Origin: Gp22-AA3 sp964384905
Lineage (GTDB): Bacteria; Acidobacteriota; Polarisedimenticolia; Gp22-AA2
Assembly (NCBI GenBank): GCA_964384905.1
Contig: CAYLND010000037.1
Coordinates: 1 to 26,614 of the forward strand
DNA length: 26,614 nt
Direction: 5' to 3'
Positions 25,460-26,614 of the stretch are shown here, in pieces; within the stretch, counting starts at the first letter, position 1, and each line of letters begins with the position of its first letter. A program made the translations under genes and the position numbers. The notes under the pieces were generated by a model that was not told the DNA's origin, made no database searches, and saw nothing but the letters and a program-made list of their open reading frames with translations.

Positions 25460-26538
25460 GCGTCGCGCACGCGGTCGAGGCGAAGATCCTGGAGGCCCTC
25501 AGGGCGGTGATCGACCCGGAGCTGCACGTCGACATCGTGTCGCTCGGCATGGTCGAGGATCTGAAGGTCGAGGGTGGCGGTGTCTCGCTGACGGTGAATC
25601 TCACCACCCCCGGCTGCCCGCTGAAGGCGCAAATCGAGAAGGACGTGAAGGAGGCGCTGTCGGGCGTGCCGGGGGTCGAGTCGATCCACCTCAAGATGGG
25701 CGCGCGCGTCCGCAGGAGCCTCGAGAGCACCGGCGACCTGATCCCCGAGGTCGCCAACGCCGTGGCGATCGGCTCAGGCAAGGGAGGCGTCGGGAAATCG
25801 ACCGTGAGCGTCAACCTCGCCCTGGCCTTCGCCCGCGCCGGAGCGACCGTGGGGCTCATGGACGCCGACATCTACGGTCCCAACGACCCGCAGATGCTCG
25901 GGCTGAAGACGAAGCCCGAGGTGCAGGACCGCAAGCTCGTCCCGGTCACGGTGCACGGCATCAAGATGATGTCCATGGCGTTCTTCCTCAAGGAGGACGA
26001 GCCGGTGGTGTGGCGGGGCCCGATGCTGCACGGCGCCATGAAGCAGTTCCTGGGCGACGTCCTGTGGGGCAAGCTGGATTACCTGTTCATCGACCTGCCG
26101 CCCGGCACCGGCGACGTCCAGCTCACCCTGTCGCAGATCATTCCGCTGACCGGGGCCGTTCTCGTCACCACGCCCCAGGACGTGGCGCTCCTCGACGTGC
26201 GCAAGGCAGCCGCGATGTTCCGGAAGGTGAACGTCCCGATCCTCGGCGTGATCGAGAACATGTCCTACTTCAACTGCCCGCATTGCGGCGAGCGGGTGGA
26301 GGTCTTCAGCCACGGCGGTGGCAAGCGGGTGGCCGAGCAGTTCGGCACGACGTTCCTCGGTGAGATCCCGCTCGACGTGCGGGTGCGACAGGGAGGGGAC
26401 GAGGGGAGACCGGTGGTCGTCCACGATCCCAAATCCGGCCCCGCCCTGGCCTTCAAGGAGATGTCCGAGAAGCTCGCGGCGATCATCAGCGTGAACACGT
26501 TCAAGAAGCTCGAGCCGGAAATCGTGGCAGGACGGTGA
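25456..26538 (+). CDS. Mrp/ApbC/NUBPL-type Fe-S carrier P-loop ATPase
   Basis: A 360-residue protein with an N-terminal MIP18/DUF59 domain (about 1-85, TPGCP with C54) and a C-terminal Mrp/Nbp35 ATPase domain. The deviant Walker A GSGKGGVGKST is at 106-116, MDADIYGPN at 135-143, and the bridging cysteines C274 and C277 in NCPHC. ApbC-type proteins bind and pass on [4Fe-4S] clusters; the mitochondrial relative Ind1/NUBPL is specific for complex I. The TTG start overlaps the methyltransferase stop (TTGA) with GAGGAG five bases upstream, so the two are tightly coupled. Confidence 0.95.
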   Translation: MSVAHAVEAKILEALRAVIDPELHVDIVSLGMVEDLKVEGGGVSLTVNLTTPGCPLKAQIEKDVKEALSGVPGVESIHLKMGARVRRSLESTGDLIPEVANAVAIGSGKGGVGKSTVSVNLALAFARAGATVGLMDADIYGPNDPQMLGLKTKPEVQDRKLVPVTVHGIKMMSMAFFLKEDEPVVWRGPMLHGAMKQFLGDVLWGKLDYLFIDLPPGTGDVQLTLSQIIPLTGAVLVTTPQDVALLDVRKAAAMFRKVNVPILGVIENMSYFNCPHCGERVEVFSHGGGKRVAEQFGTTFLGEIPLDVRVRQGGDEGRPVVVHDPKSGPALAFKEMSEKLAAIISVNTFKKLEPEIVAGR

Positions 26539-26539
26539 G

Positions 26540-26614
26540 ATGAGACCCCAGAAAACAGACCCTGCGCCGTCGAGGCGCGGCGGGGGGCGGCGCGGGCTGG
26601 CGACGGCCGCGCTC
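26540..26614 (+). CDS. Start of a further gene, cut by the window
   Basis: An ATG one base after the Mrp stop opens a frame of 25 codons to the window edge. The visible N-terminus is polar, then arginine- and glycine-rich, then turns hydrophobic (LATAAL), which looks like the beginning of a membrane anchor or export signal. The upstream AGGACGG could serve as a weak ribosome site. Identity cannot be judged. Confidence 0.5.
   Translation, partial: MRPQKTDPAPSRRGGGRRGLATAAL

Overview
The window is a GC-rich bacterial chromosome segment, densely packed with genes on both strands, and nearly all of it is recognisable core metabolism. Several features point to a Gram-negative (diderm) bacterium: a complete Kdo pathway, two LPS heptosyltransferases, a heptose-phosphate kinase and a Kdo-kinase-like protein. 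A Tat system, a CIRCE-controlled groESL operon, a DUF4388 protein and HEAT/TPR proteins fit Acidobacteriota or a related deltaproteobacterial-type lineage. That placement is inference from gene content, not from a marker gene. I see no rRNA, tRNA, CRISPR array, transposon or phage gene.

Layout. 1-2181 (minus): groES-groEL with promoter, HrcA operator (CIRCE) and terminator hairpin. 2283-2930 (plus): an unrecognised gene. 2962-4569 (minus): S41/Ctp protease with a near-perfect promoter. 4769-6673 (plus): tatA-tatC followed by an overlapping Kdo-kinase-like gene. 6641-8832 (minus): two GT9 heptosyltransferases. 8913-10162 (plus): Trm112-like zinc-ribbon protein and heptose-7-phosphate kinase, the latter apparently starting at CTG. 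10106-10837 (minus): DUF4388 protein, divergent from 11148-13083 (plus), an XRE-TPR regulator and a secreted repeat protein. 13132-18319 (minus): the operon kdsB-pyrG-kdsA-kdsD-kdsC-lapA-like, whose first mRNA looks leaderless. 18536-20404 (plus): RidA, a thioredoxin-like ferredoxin and moaA. 20464-22611 (plus): a membrane protein, a cysteine-rich membrane protein and a HEAT-repeat protein. 22704-26538 (plus): an IscU-like scaffold, NuoI, NuoB, a MidA/NDUFAF7 methyltransferase and an Mrp/NUBPL-type Fe-S P-loop ATPase. A truncated ORF runs off the right edge.

How the genes work together. The kds genes make CMP-Kdo (KdsD to KdsA to KdsC to KdsB), with PyrG supplying the CTP. HldA and the two heptosyltransferases contribute to the inner core. 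The last cluster is the most interesting: two Fe-S subunits of respiratory complex I are translationally coupled to bacterial homologues of two eukaryotic complex I assembly factors and preceded by an Fe-S scaffold that lacks one canonical cysteine. Many junctions are NTGA-type start/stop overlaps using GTG, TTG or CTG starts, so translational coupling and non-ATG initiation are a strong local habit.
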